Source: Nectonema munidae (lineage: Eukaryota > Nematomorpha > Nectonematoida > Nectonematidae). From it: a stretch of 64,000 nt of DNA. This document shows positions 23,230-34,129 of the stretch, in pieces; within the stretch, counting starts at the first letter, position 1; each line of letters begins with the position of its first letter. The notes beneath the pieces are model-generated. The model saw nothing but the letters and a program-made list of their open reading frames with translations, searched no databases and was not told where the DNA came from. Both the position numbers and the translations under genes were made by a program. The stretch spans positions 62,001-126,000 of the forward strand of contig JAUIRK010000372.1 in assembly GCA_030549495.1 (NCBI GenBank), in the 5' to 3' direction.

Positions 23230-24600
23230 TGAGTGAATTATCGATTTTTTTGACAGGTTTTATTGATTTCATAAAAAATGACATCACCATTAAATTCTAC
23301 ATACTTGAAATGTATAAAAAACTTTTTATAAGAATAAAAATTTTAATTTTGACATGGGCTGTCATATTTAAATTATTTTGTCAGGTTTGACTAATTTTTT
23401 ATATAAAAAAAAGGAATATAATCAGTAAACACAGCCTACTTGAAAATGGGTATATGTGTGTAAAATGCCATACACGGTAAACTTCATCTCCCTATACTTT
23501 CTATTAAACGTAATTCTCTAATTCAAAAAACCATGACTGATCCTTTCTTTTTGGGATAAATCAATTTTTTGACAGTTTTGATTAATTTTCATAAAAAAAT
23601 GAATATCACCACTGAATTACGCATGCTTAAATGGGTATATATGTATAAAAAACTTTATATTATTACTTAAATAAAAAGTTTCGTTTTTGAGATGAGCTGT
23701 CATATGTAAATCACTTTTTTGACAGGTTTGAATGATTTTTATAAAAAAAATGAATATCACCACTAAATTCAGCATGCTTGAAAATGGATGTGTAAAAAAC
23801 ATTATATAATTATTTAGATTAAAAGCTTCTTTTCGAGATAAGTTGTCACATTTAGATCAATTTTTATATTATTACTTAGATAAAAGGTTTTTTTTGAGAT
23901 GAGCTGTCATATGTACATCACTTTTTTGACAGCTTTGATTGATTTTCATAAAAAATGAATATTACCACTGAATTCAGCATAGTTGAAAATGGGTATACAT
24001 GTGTAAAAAACTTTATATAATTATTTAGATAAAAAGTTCCTTTTTGAGATGGGCTGTCACATTTAGATCAATTTTTTGACAGGTTTGATTGATTTTCATA
24101 AAAAATGAATATCACCGCTGAATTCAGCATATTTGAAAATGGGTATACATGTGTAAAAAAACTTTATATACTTATTTAGATAAAAAGTTTCTTTTTGAGA
24201 TGGGCTGTTACATTTAGATCAATTTTTGACAGGTTTGATTGATTTTCATAAAAAATGAATATCACCACTGAATTCAGCGTAGTTGAAAATGGGTATACAT
24301 GTGTAAAAAACTTTATATAATTATTTAGATAAAAAGTTCGTTTTTGAGATGAGCTGTCACATTTAGATCAATTTTTTGACAGGTTTGATTGATTTTCATA
24401 AAAAAATGAATATCACCACTGAATTCAGCATATTTGAAAATGGGTATACATGTGTAAAAAACTTTATATAATTATTTAAATAAAAAGTTCCTTTTTGAGA
24501 TGAGCTGTCAAATATAAATCAATTTTTTGACAGGTTTGATTGATTTTGATAAAAAATGGACATCACCACTGAATTCAGCATAGTTGAAATATATATGTAA
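23230..24600. repeat. satellite array B, about 150-bp unit, nine copies
   Basis: The landmark TTGACAGGTTTGATTGATTT recurs near 23251, 23380, 23571, 23720, 23927, 24077, 24228, 24378 and 24530. The later copies are 150-152 bp apart and very similar. Each unit also has ATCACCACTGAATTCAGCAT and GAGATG-GCTGTCA. The unit is not recognisably related to array A on either strand. Confidence 0.9.
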
Positions 24601-24902
24601 CATTAAAAATATTTATAAAAACTTATTAATATTTGAGAAAAATAGGGGGGGGGGGGCACTTTACGCCCCCCCCCCCCTCCCAGCAGCACTTGAGCGGACA
24701 AATTTTGCCTAGCACTAATAGGGTTAATAGATTCTAAATTTATAAGAAACATGAAATCATGATACTTTGACTAACTTTGGAAAGAACAATCAATTTTTAA
24801 TTATTTAAAAAAATTTTAGTCAAAATTAAATTTTCTGTTACAATTCCATTAAAATAATACAGAGGTGAGTACTTCGGAGAAATTTGATAATTTATAGATT
24901 AA

Positions 24903-25021
24903 CCCTTTGTAGACCAGAATTTTGAAGAATAATCGTCTGCTTTTTTTAATGGAATTTTGTATGTTGTAAGCAGACGATTATTATTTCTTGGTACACCGGT
25001 GTCACATAAAGCCTCAAAGAG
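24903..25021. mobile_element. piggyBac-type MITE
   Basis: TTAA flanks both ends (24899-24902 and 25022-25025). The left end is CCCTTTGTAGACCAG and the right end CTCAAAGAG. The GCAGACGATTATT and AATCGTCTGC motifs inside form an internal inverted repeat shared with neighbouring MITEs. Confidence 0.7.
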
Positions 25022-25163
25022 TTAAAAAATTGAAGTTTTATTTATTTTTAATTCGGTACATCTTTAAATATTTTAGATAAATAAATTTAGTCATATGAAA
25101 AAACAATATACAAAAAAAATTATCACCTTTTTTATTCATACTACCCAGAAAAATTAAGAAAGT

Positions 25164-25284
25164 AATGTATAACCTTTTGAGCACCAGTGGGACATCAGTG
25201 TCCCAAGAAATGAAAATCGTCTGCTTTGAATATATAAAATTCAATTGAAAAAGAAACAGACGAATCGTCTTCAAAAAAGGGATA
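25164..25284. mobile_element. decayed piggyBac-type MITE
   Basis: The left end AACCTTTTGAGCACCAG and the right end TCAAAAAAGGG resemble the 24903-25021 copy, and AATCGTCTGC with CAGACGAATCG recurs inside. The flanking TTAA sites are altered, so it is probably older. Confidence 0.5.
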
Positions 25285-25648
25285 AACTAAATTTATGACA
25301 ATATTCTCTTATAAAATAAATATAAAACTAAAGATTCAATACAATAAAAAGAGCTAAAAACTCTTTTTTATAAAAAAATTTTTGATTCAAATGGTTGCCT
25401 TTCTATTGCGAGGAATTTAAATATACAATTTACAAAACTACACACAGTCAAACTCGTAAATTCGAAAAGAGCATTTAAAAAATATTCGGATAGTGAAAAG
25501 AACAATCATTTTGCTGTCAAATTTTAAGAGTTAATATAATACCACAATGTTACTGAAATATTATCAATACGACTCAAATACTTTAACAAAAACGTTAAAT
25601 GCTCATCTTTTTACCTTTCCCCTATTCAAATGTGAAAAGTGAAGTTAA

Positions 25649-25902
25649 CCCGTTAACGACCAGAATAATCACACGATATCTAGTATAAAAGCAGATTTGT
25701 ATTAACCCTTTCGTGAACAGTGTATCATATATGATACATAAACAATTTTACATTCGTCTTCTTTTTCAAATAGTTTTGTATATGAAGCTTCTGCTTTTTA
25801 ATAAATATCGTCTGATTTTTCTGGTCACGAAAGGGTTATTAAAAAGTATAATAAACGCAGAAGGTTCACATTTTTGTAAATTCGACTTATGTCGATAACC
25901 GG
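25649..25902. mobile_element. piggyBac-type MITE containing another MITE
   Basis: TTAA duplications at 25645-25648 and 25903-25906 bracket ends CCCGTTAACGACC and GTCGATAACCGG. The same left-end motif is seen at 7411, and the right-end motif recurs inverted at 53329. Its middle is split by the 25706-25835 insertion at a TTAA within GTATTAAAAAG. Confidence 0.75.
25706..25835. mobile_element. piggyBac-type MITE, inner insertion
   Basis: The ends CCCTTTCGTGA and TCACGAAAGGG are perfect inverted repeats. TTAA lies to the left and TTATTAA to the right, so the right junction carries three extra bases. It interrupts the outer MITE and is therefore the younger of the two. Confidence 0.75.
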
Positions 25903-25976
25903 TTAAGAAATTGGATTAACCAGGGTTGAGTGTATTTATTATTTGCTCCTTTTTGAATATTTTTAGGGAATATTAA

Positions 25977-26096
25977 CCCATTTTGGGTTGGATTATCTTT
26001 CCTGTAGGTAGAGAAACGCCAACGAACTCGAATTTGAAATGGAGAAGTTCAATAAAGAATAATCAAAATGGTTTGCTTTGAGCGAACTAAAATGGG
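25977..26096. mobile_element. piggyBac-type MITE
   Basis: TTAA at 25973-25976 and 26097-26100 flank inverted ends CCCATTTTGGG and CTAAAATGGG. It is 120 bp and non-coding. The interior differs from the GCAGACGAT family, so it is a separate subfamily. Confidence 0.75.
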
Positions 26097-26174
26097 TTAA
26101 AGGGAAATAATAAAGAATTTTACACAAAATTTATCATTATTAAAATAATATTTTCTCAATTTTAATGTATAGAC

Positions 26175-29041
26175 GCAGGGGTTCTTAAACTGGGGGTCAT
26201 GAGCTCTTTTCTGGGGGTCGTGGAGGGTCTAACACAGAGAAGCGCTTCCAATTGTGTTCCGTGTGCTGTGGAATACACGTAAATTTACAGCTCTTTAATT
26301 TGTTTCGGTTTTTTCACTGTTGTTTAATTTGTTTAAAGCGAGTATTGAAGGCTGATTGTTTCATATCTTTCCGTATTGTGGTTTTATTTTTTCCTCTTGA
26401 GCTCTTTTAACCCTTTCGATTCAAAATGCGAGCACACCCACTTTAAACATCGAACTAATAATGTTCTGCATGCGGGTCTGATAAACATCATTTTAAAAAC
26501 ATTTTATTTGTGTTGCTACAACGCGGCAGTGCTCGCGAGGCGCGCCAAAACCCTCTGATGCCGCTCCGACCAAGTACAAGTCAAAACAAAACATTTCCTC
26601 AACGCCCGTGTTTCCCCGACCCACAGTGAGTCACTGACTTGGTCTGATATTTTTATGGTTTTGAAATAGATTTAATAGATTTTAATGGCATGTCATTAAC
26701 TAATTTATATATCGACTTTTTTAGTATGAAATAGGGAACAATGTGATAAGTTAATTAGCGTTGTAAATGAGATAATAATATGATAAAAAACCCAAAACTC
26801 AATGGTGTCACTAACTCTTAGGACGCCAAGTGATCTAATCCAAAATATTCAGTTTTATCAGCAAGTTTTTCCCTCTTGGCGAGATGTGATGTGCATGGAG
26901 ATATCCCTCTAAAATTAAGATACTTTTTTTCTATCCTTTTTATATACAATAAGTATTGTGCATGCAGTGTGAATGTATGAGAGGTGAACCCAACCATTAT
27001 TTAGAATTTTGTTATTTTTTATGTTTTAGTTTGTTGTAAGATTCTTTTCATTTCTAATGATTGACAACTTTGTTTGCAGATGTCAAAGAAGAGCACATAC
27101 AACGAGAGTTTTCTCAGCTTTGGCTTCTCAATTATAGTGAACAATGGCATGCAGATGCCACAGTGCTTCATCTGCAAGAAAACACTTGCTAACGAGAGCA
27201 CGAAGCCTTTCAAGCTGAAGGAACACCTCACCAAGGTACATCCGGAACTGGCCAACAAGGATTTGGCATACATCAAAATCAAGGAACTTCAGCTCAAACG
27301 GTCTAGATTGGATCATGGAACATGAGTTCTCTTTCAACCCAGCAATGTCGTCAAGGCATCGTACAAAATCTCCCTTCTTATTGCAAAGCAGAAGTCACAC
27401 ACAATTGGAGAGAAGCTTGTTAAAACTTGCATGACAGGGGCTGATCGTCTTGTTCTTGATCAGAACTGTGTCAAAAAGCTTAATCAGATAAGTCTTTCGG
27501 ACAGCACAAGTTAAACAACGCATCGACATGTCGCAGGAAATAAAATCTCAGGTGATAGAGAAAATCAAACTCTCTCCATTTTTAGCCATCCAGCTGGATG
27601 AAACAACAGACGTTGCACTTCTTCCTCAACTTTTGGTTTATGCTCGATTCATCTCCAAAAATCAGGTTGAGGAGGCGTTTCTCTACTGAAGAACACTAAC
27701 AACAGCAACAAAGGCTAAAGATATCATAAACTTAGTGTCTAACTTCTTCGAAGAAGAAAAACTCTCGTGGGCCAAATTGGTTGGTGTCTGTACGGATGGA
27801 GCACCCAGCATGTTCGGTTACACGTCAGGATTTATGACTCTGGTCAAAGAGAAGAACCCAGAGATCATTACAACACACTGCCTGATCCACAGTGAGTCTC
27901 TTGTCTCTAAGACGCTTCTTGCTCCTCTCAAAGTTACCTTGAAAACAGTGATCCGCATCGTTAACCATATCAAAGGAGGGGTACTCATAGGTTGTGCCAA
28001 GACATACATTCTGCTCACCAAGACCTCCTCTTTTACACATCTGTTTGTTGGTTGTCAAAGGGCAATGTTCTCGCTCGTGTATTTGAACTTTTTGATGAAT
28101 TGCAGATATTTCTGGCAGCCCTAAGGAAGAAAACGGACCACCTGTTAAATGACAGCGAGGGGCCATTCAAGTTTAGTCTTGCTTACTTTGCAGATGTATT
28201 CGAAGCTTTGGATGGACTCAACCGGCAACTACAGGGCCCAGATACCATCTTCATAATGCGCACCGATGCCATTAAGGATTTCTTCGACAAGTTAGCTCTC
28301 TGGGAGAGGAAAGTTGAAAGGGGTAATGTAGCTTCCTTTTTGCGTCTGAACGAGGTCATCGGAGAAGAACCAATTGCCGAGGAGCTGCAACAAGAGATCA
28401 AGGAACACTTGATAATCCTTCAAGAAGAGTTCAAACGCTATTTTCATGAAGCCAATAGAAATGAAAATGTTCAGCTGACACTTGCACGCAATCTTTTCCG
28501 ATGCAATATGGATGATCTTCCTGATGAGTTCAAGAGAAATTCTTGGAACTCATCAACAACACTGCAGAAAAAAAAGGAGTTCTAGAAACAGCAACAGTTC
28601 AACAGCGCTAACTGCTGGGTCAAGATGCTCTCTGCTTTTCCCAAGACAAGCAAATTTGCCCTGAAAGTACTTATTCCTTTCTCATCCACCTACCTTTGCG
28701 TAACTGGTTTTTCGACTCTCCTGGTGATAAAATCGAAGACAAGAAACAGGCTGAATTCAGAAGCAGACATGCGATGCGCCTTGAGCCGTACAGACCCTCG
28801 TATTGATTTGCTTATAGCAAAAAAAGATAAATTCTTCACATTAATTGTTAAAACTGCCATGGTTAATAAACATAAATAAAGGTTATATTTTTCTCTATGC
28901 TGTGATTCATATTTTAAATTTTAAAATTGATTTGTGCTCTTTAAAATGAGTACATGTTTAGAAGGCATATGAATGAGGGGGTCATGACAGGTCTGGTACT
29001 GCTACAAGAAGTCATGGACTAAAAAAGTTTGAAAAATACTG
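26175..29041 (+). mobile_element. hAT transposon, ZBED5/Buster-like, nearly full length
   Basis: The terminal repeats are CAGGGGTTCTTAAAC at the left and, reverse-complemented, CCAGTATTTTTCAAAC at the right. Near-perfect 8-bp target duplications flank it, GTATAGAC (26167-26174) and GTATAGAA (29042-29049). The whole transposase gene lies between. The length of 2867 bp and the good ends suggest a fairly recent insertion. Confidence 0.85.
27080..28870 (+). pseudogene. hAT transposase pseudogene, ZBED5/FAM200-like
   Basis: From ATG 27080 the product starts with a BED-type finger (CFICKK then HLTKVH). The remaining blocks follow family order in changing frames: KASYKISLLIAKQKSHTIGE, LDETTDVALLPQLLVYARF near 27600, LVGVCTDGAPSMFGY near 27780 with the catalytic-type Asp, and ITTHCLIHSESL. 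The alpha-helical part (DIHSAHQDLLFYTSVCWLSK, 27992-28560) comes next, and the C-terminus ends in ADMRCALS near 28770. About six stops or frame changes interrupt it; the gaps between blocks are tiny, so little sequence is missing. Vertebrate ZBED5 and FAM200 genes are domesticated relatives of this group. This copy is simply a decaying transposon. Confidence 0.9.
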
Positions 29042-29049
29042 GTATAGAA

Positions 29050-29603
29050 TAACATAAATAGAAAGAAACTATAGAGAACTGAATCTTCTTTTGGAAGTCA
29101 ATAATTATTGAAAGTGCTTAGCTGTCAGTCGACTTCTTTAAATATTTTTAAGTTGGCTTTTTTATTAAAAGTATGAAAATTGAAATTCCTGCTTAACACT
29201 CATATTTGTGAAAATATTTTTTCAAAATTGAACAATAAAAAAGCATTAATAATAATTATTTCAAATAAGAATATGCCCCTACTGTGATAAAATACTGAAA
29301 TAAAAAAATCAAAACAAAACCTAAAATTTCATTATTAAAAACTCTCTCTAAATTTTGAAGAAAGCTGAAAATATTTTTTTAGAAAACTTAATTTTTTATT
29401 ATAAATCGGCATTTTCAAAAGTTTTATCCACATAGTATAAGAAAATAACAAAACAATAAAATTAATTTAGGAGGTAAAAGAAACATTTTTGATAAAAACA
29501 CCACTTTCGAAGAAAACACTAATGATTCTGGTATACAAAATGAATTGATGAAAATGAAGATGACTAGAGAAATTGAAGGATACAAAAGGATGAAGAATCG
29601 TCA
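29050..29603. other. 3' flank of SMAD4, no other gene
   Basis: AT-rich DNA downstream of the SMAD4 stop codon, probably including the 3' UTR. Minus-strand A/T-rich motifs could serve as poly-A signals but none can be singled out. Confidence 0.5.
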
Positions 29604-31379
29604 TTAAACAGGAGAAGAATTAACAGGCATTTCATGTAAAATGTGATCTAAAATTTGTAGAGCTCTATGCAAATGCACTTCTATCCACGCTGGACAATCT
29701 TTAATATCCAAGCGCTTAGGATAATTTGAACCCCAGCCTTTAACAAATGATATTTTCAATATGCATTGTCGGCGTAAATCATCAACACCAATAGCAGCAG
29801 CGCCGGCACAAAAGGCTATCGGGCCTGCGCTAGAAGTATCCCCTCTGGAAACAGCCTCTGCTTGGGCTGTTACAGCAGCCTTGGCCATTGCAGCTTGCTG
29901 CGCTATTTGGGAATAGCATTGCGCCAAGTCAAAAACTTTGGTGAAGTGAACATTCGGATGAATTTTGTGCACACCTTCGCCAGGAGAAAGCCCACTTTCT
30001 CTGTCAAGGTAGAAGGAGTTGACAAAGATGCTGTGATTACTAGTGCACTTTATCCAAATGTCGCCGTGCCCGCTCGTCTTCATCTCTATACCGGACCCAA
30101 TATGCATTCGTACTTTTTCACTCTTTTCACTTCTATTTACGTTTGAAAGAGCGCCCAAGCAAAAACGACCCCGTCCACTAGGGTCAACAAAACCATCTAC
30201 AGTTGCAATACGATACATGTGTGAAACTTTGAAAGCATTTCCAACTTGCGTACTGTGTTCATAATAAGTGAATGTAGCCCAGTATTCAGGACTTGGGATT
30301 TCGCTAAGTAATATATTGAGGGGTCTGATTTGGCGATAAAATTCTTCAACTAATTGACAAAAGTAAGCTGGATTGGAAGATGTTGAATGCATTAATGATG
30401 AGGATGTGTTCCAATTCATAGAGGTGCCGGGGGAATGTAAAAAAGGATTGAAATTACTTGGTGGTGTGGAAGATTCTTGAAGAAAACTATTTTTATAAAG
30501 ATTGTAGGCATTATTGATATTGTTATTATTAGTATTTTCAAACTTTATTATCTTTTCAGGATCAAAGGATCGATTGTGTTGATAATTATTTTGATTTGTA
30601 CTGGAATTTATGCCTGAATTTTGAGGATACAAATATGAAAGTCTGTTAATGGCAAAATTATTATTATTTTCTTGGTTCTCGTCAGAAACAATAGAATTTA
30701 TAACACTACACGGAATGCTTTCTCTATTTTCTTTAATATGATTATTTGAAGAATTAGAAAGAAAGGGAGAAGAAACAATAGGTTTTTGTGATGTAAAGAC
30801 TGTATTGATCTTGCTAAAAGGTGAAATAATATTTTCATGTTTACTAACACCAATACCACTACAATTATTTTGGCTTTTAACAGGTAAAGTTTGATCTTTA
30901 GTTAATTCTTTAACTTCATCTTGTGATTGAGATGTTGAAGTGATAACTTGAAATTTTAAAGAAGATAAATCAAGACCAGGCGAAACAATACGTTCATAAT
31001 GATAGGGATTAACGCAAACACTGTCACATTTATAATCAAAGGCAAATTGGCAAATTTTAGTATGTTTAAGTTCATTCTTATGTAAATCTGGCCAACGCCA
31101 AATTTTGGCATATATAACATGTGGAAAACCTTTCCTACCAGCCACTTGAAGCCTTCCATCTAATGTTCTTTGAATCGTAACACATTTAGTTAAATGTTGC
31201 CCATTAGTTGTAACAGCTGTGATTAGATTATCTAATTCTTCGTGCTTTTCTTTTAACTTTTTAACTAAACTTTCAACTGCCCTTTTTGCAAAACTTTCTG
31301 AATCACCACCTTGTCGGTGACACATCAAGGAATGCACAATGCTCATACAAGCATCTGCTGAAGAGGGGGTGACAGACAT
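29604..31379 (-). CDS. SMAD4: SMAD4/Medea co-Smad, intronless
   Basis: This encodes the common-mediator Smad, which joins receptor-activated Smads of the TGF-beta/BMP pathways and acts with them in the nucleus as a DNA-binding regulator. It has 591 residues from ATG 31379, against 552 in human SMAD4; an in-frame TTG just upstream was not used. The MH1 domain (about 12-140) is strongly conserved, with LTKCVTIQRTLDGRLQVAG covering the DNA-contact hairpin, and FDYKCDSVCVNPYHYE carrying zinc ligands. A long Asn/Ser-rich linker (about 140-335) shows little conservation. The MH2 domain (about 345-585) has EYWATFTYYE, TVDGFVDPSG, FCLGALSN and AIGVDDLRR, with the Ala/Gln-rich insert typical of SMAD4, and no SSxS tail, as expected of a co-Smad. 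There is no coding intron, whereas the human gene has many. The 3' part (MH2) is more GC-rich than the linker. Confidence 0.97.
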   Translation of the reverse strand: MSVTPSSADACMSIVHSLMCHRQGGDSESFAKRAVESLVKKLKEKHEELDNLITAVTTNGQHLTKCVTIQRTLDGRLQVAGRKGFPHVIYAKIWRWPDLHKNELKHTKICQFAFDYKCDSVCVNPYHYERIVSPGLDLSSLKFQVITSTSQSQDEVKELTKDQTLPVKSQNNCSGIGVSKHENIISPFSKINTVFTSQKPIVSSPFLSNSSNNHIKENRESIPCSVINSIVSDENQENNNNFAINRLSYLYPQNSGINSSTNQNNYQHNRSFDPEKIIKFENTNNNNINNAYNLYKNSFLQESSTPPSNFNPFLHSPGTSMNWNTSSSLMHSTSSNPAYFCQLVEEFYRQIRPLNILLSEIPSPEYWATFTYYEHSTQVGNAFKVSHMYRIATVDGFVDPSGRGRFCLGALSNVNRSEKSEKVRMHIGSGIEMKTSGHGDIWIKCTSNHSIFVNSFYLDRESGLSPGEGVHKIHPNVHFTKVFDLAQCYSQIAQQAAMAKAAVTAQAEAVSRGDTSSAGPIAFCAGAAAIGVDDLRRQCILKISFVKGWGSNYPKRLDIKDCPAWIEVHLHRALQILDHILHEMPVNSSPV

Positions 31380-31382
31380 CAA

Positions 31383-33119
31383 CTTTTCGATTAAAAACTC
31401 ATAAAATAAATCTATTAAAGTTATATTTTAAAATATTAAAACTTACTTATTCAAACATTTTGAAAACTAAAATTAAAATAAAGAAATTAAGATTTAATTT
31501 GAATAAGAAAATAAATTTCAAATATATACGATGATTAAACCTAGAAAGTTAGTATAAATGTCATACTTGTAACAATGGCAAAATACCATTTTCCGTTAAC
31601 AAATGACATATGAGTATCTAAATTTATTTTACAAAATTAAAGATAAAAAATATATTCATAATTAAAATCATTTGTATTTTAAGCACTTATAGTTAATTAA
31701 AAAAATTAAAACCATTAAACAATACATCAAATTAAAATTGATAAATTCTTAATTTATAGAAAGGAGGGTGAATTAAATTTAATTTTTTTAGATATAATGT
31801 TATTGTTTTACTTGAAAGTCATTTTGGTAAATAATTTTAATTTTCAGTATTTTTTACTTCATTAAAATTTTTAGATTAGATAGATGATAAAAATAAAATA
31901 AATGCTACTTTCCAAACACTAGATGATAGACCATTTCTTTATATATAAAATATACTTAGAATAACCTATTTTGAAATTTAATGATAGGTTAAAAATGGTA
32001 ACATCCTTCTACAAGTGTTATCACTGACAAATACCAGATATTGTCAATAATTGTTCGCAATGTTTTATTTGCTAAAAAAAAGAATGTCTGAACAGAATAT
32101 AAAGAAATCATCCTATACACTAGCTCACAATCTCCTAAACAATATTTCTTTTTTTCTTTAAAAAATCCCCATCTCAAAATAAATAACTCGTACATATAAC
32201 TTTCAAAATAATATTTTAGATAATCCAAATCTTCTCTTATGGTTTAGAGCCTATTAATTGTTGAATTTTACTTTTTAATCTTCTCTAAATCTTGACGATT
32301 CTATGTCTAAAATGAAAAAACTCTCCAAATTTCTATTGACTCCTACACTCGATTGTGGGAAAAATGTTTTTCTTTAAATTCACTAAGTAGTTATTGAAAT
32401 TGGGTAATAAATCGCCTTACTTTCAATGGGTTTTTTCATCTGGACACAGCCGATTTTGTTACCATCGAAAGCCTTAAATTATTTTGTAAAATAGTTAGTT
32501 GTTCAATTTATTGCATGTCACTTATGATCGACTTCTTTTTAGTTGCAAGAAAAAGTTTCAATTTCTCAAAATGATATTAGGTTCTGCATAATAACAAAAT
32601 CTCTAAAAACATTAATTTCGAATTCTCTAAACAACGATTTAATACAGACATCGAAATTAATGGATATAATTCAATTTAATTCAACATATAAATTTAAACG
32701 TTAAAATTTTATGCCACTCGAAAGAATTATTAAAAATTTAATTATAGTAAATTAAATCTTACCAAAACACATAATATTTACAAAAATTTCAGTTTTCTCC
32801 TTTTGTATATATCAAATCAAAAACAAAGATAAATGACTGTATAAATTGGGATATAGTTACTAAAAGTTATGAGAGGTTACTTCTTACTTTATAAGGAACG
32901 TCTATATTCTTTTATTGTTTTGGTGTGCAAAAAATTCTGTTCAAACTCAAATAAAGGAATTATATCGTCTTTTTTATTATTTTCTTTTAATTAATTATAT
33001 GAAAAAAATAGCAATATAATTTTAAAGTTCAAGCGAAATTTTTTCAAGTTTAATTTTTAGGTTCGACTATCCATCTATTTATCTATCTATTAAAATATTT
33101 TAGAAAAATCAAATTGACG
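31383..33119. other. 5' flank of SMAD4, no gene seen
   Basis: Very AT-rich. The promoter and any 5' UTR exon of SMAD4 would lie here, but nothing specific can be supported. Confidence 0.45.
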
Positions 33120-33740
33120 GCCATTGTTTAAAAGGTAATGTCGTTGAATGGCCTTAGCTCTCAAGTGAGAGGCGTGTAAATAAAGGTGTTTTTAAAGAGG
33201 TAGTACAGATGTTTCCCATTAAAGATGTTATATGTTAGTATCAGCGGTGTTATCTGTTGCTAGGCGAATGTTCTATTTTGTATTATAATAATTTTTTCAT
33301 GGCGGTGTGAGATATTACAGGTCCCCATATTGTGGATCCGTATTTTGGTATGGGTTGTGAAATAGTTTTGTATGTGTTGGTGAGGGTTTCTTTGTGTTTC
33401 CCCATTTGTGCCTGTTAATGCTCAGATGATATTAACTGTTTTATTTGCCTTTCTTCTGTGTGTTTGTTGTATATGTGTTTAAGGTGAAAATTAAGCTTAA
33501 ATTTTTGAATATTTGTTTGTGCTAATTGGATTTTTGTCTATTGCAAGGTTAAGTTTTGTGTTTTGTCCTAGATTTGCTTGTGTGAATAGTGTTGAAATAT
33601 CAAAATTATATCTGGCATATCCATGTTAGAAAGAATAGAAGAGAGTGAGCTACCTTGTGATATGCCTGGATGTGGGTGTCTTATATGTGATTCACTTTTC
33701 AGTAACAGTACCATTTGTTCTTTCTTTTTATAGGTATTTG
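33120..33740 (-). pseudogene. jockey-like LINE reverse-transcriptase fragment
   Basis: The minus strand reads HPGISQGSSLSSIL near 33680, which matches reverse-transcriptase motif B (GxPQGSxLSPLL). Further on it reads GKHKETLTNTYKTISQ and PKYGSTIWGPVIS near 33320-33400, matching the thumb-region pattern KETLLxTYKA-x-YGxPIWxP of jockey-group LINEs. Stops and frame changes interrupt it, and the catalytic YADD block is not visible. The sequence is richer in G and T on the plus strand than its surroundings, which also marks it as inserted. Confidence 0.7.
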
Positions 33741-34129
33741 TTATTCAAAAACAGTAGTTCAAACAATTGCTGATCAAAATACTTTTAAATTGTGAAGAAA
33801 AAGTGAGTAAAAATAGAAAAAATTTCGAATAACTTTATTAAAAAATATTACACGTTGTTTACGATATTTACAAAATAACTTTTCCCTTTTTTGATCTATA
33901 AAATAAAATCATCCATGACAAGCATTTTTTTGTTGGGGATTTGATTTTACCTAAAAAAAAAAGTCTAAAATCAGATCCACAGAATAAAGATACAATAAAT
34001 AAGATAAAAAATATCTACAGATAAAATCTCATACTCTATGAGGCAAGATGAATCTTTTGGTTCTGTTGCATGGCTTTCCTACAACTTTGTAAATTGAACC
34101 ACTTTTCTGATTTATTTCAAAATCTGCAA
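33741..34129. other. intergenic, nothing recognised
   Basis: A/T-rich spacer between a LINE remnant and a MULE-like remnant; no feature supported. Confidence 0.4.

Larger units (their letters stand above)
20412..24723. mobile_element. 4.3-kb piggyBac-ended element built of satellite arrays
   Basis: TTAA lies on both sides (20408-20411 and 24724-24727). The ends are perfect 13-bp inverted repeats, CCCTATTAGTGCT and AGCACTAATAGGG, close to the CCCATTAGTGCC end of the piggyBac copy at 10109. Just inside each end is a G/C palindrome with core GCGTAAAACGC (left) or GCACTTTACGC (right), flanked by G and C runs. No transposase frame is present. The interior is a 450-bp unique block, tandem array A (20850-22280), a 940-bp spacer and tandem array B (23230-24600). 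It was presumably moved by a piggyBac transposase supplied in trans. A diverged relative of its left part lies at 46010-46990. Confidence 0.85.

Noticed and set aside
20850-24600. CRISPR array or other spacer-repeat system
   Set aside because: The units repeat over their whole length with no variable spacers, and the DNA is eukaryotic; they are satellite arrays.
25440-25936. Pogo-like MITE bounded by ACAGTCAAACTCG and GGTTGAGTGT
   Set aside because: The two ends match poorly as inverted repeats, and nested MITEs occupy much of the interior; boundaries cannot be supported.
29862-30146. Plus-strand open frames opposite the SMAD4 MH2 domain
   Set aside because: They are the complement of a strongly conserved coding region and have no support of their own.
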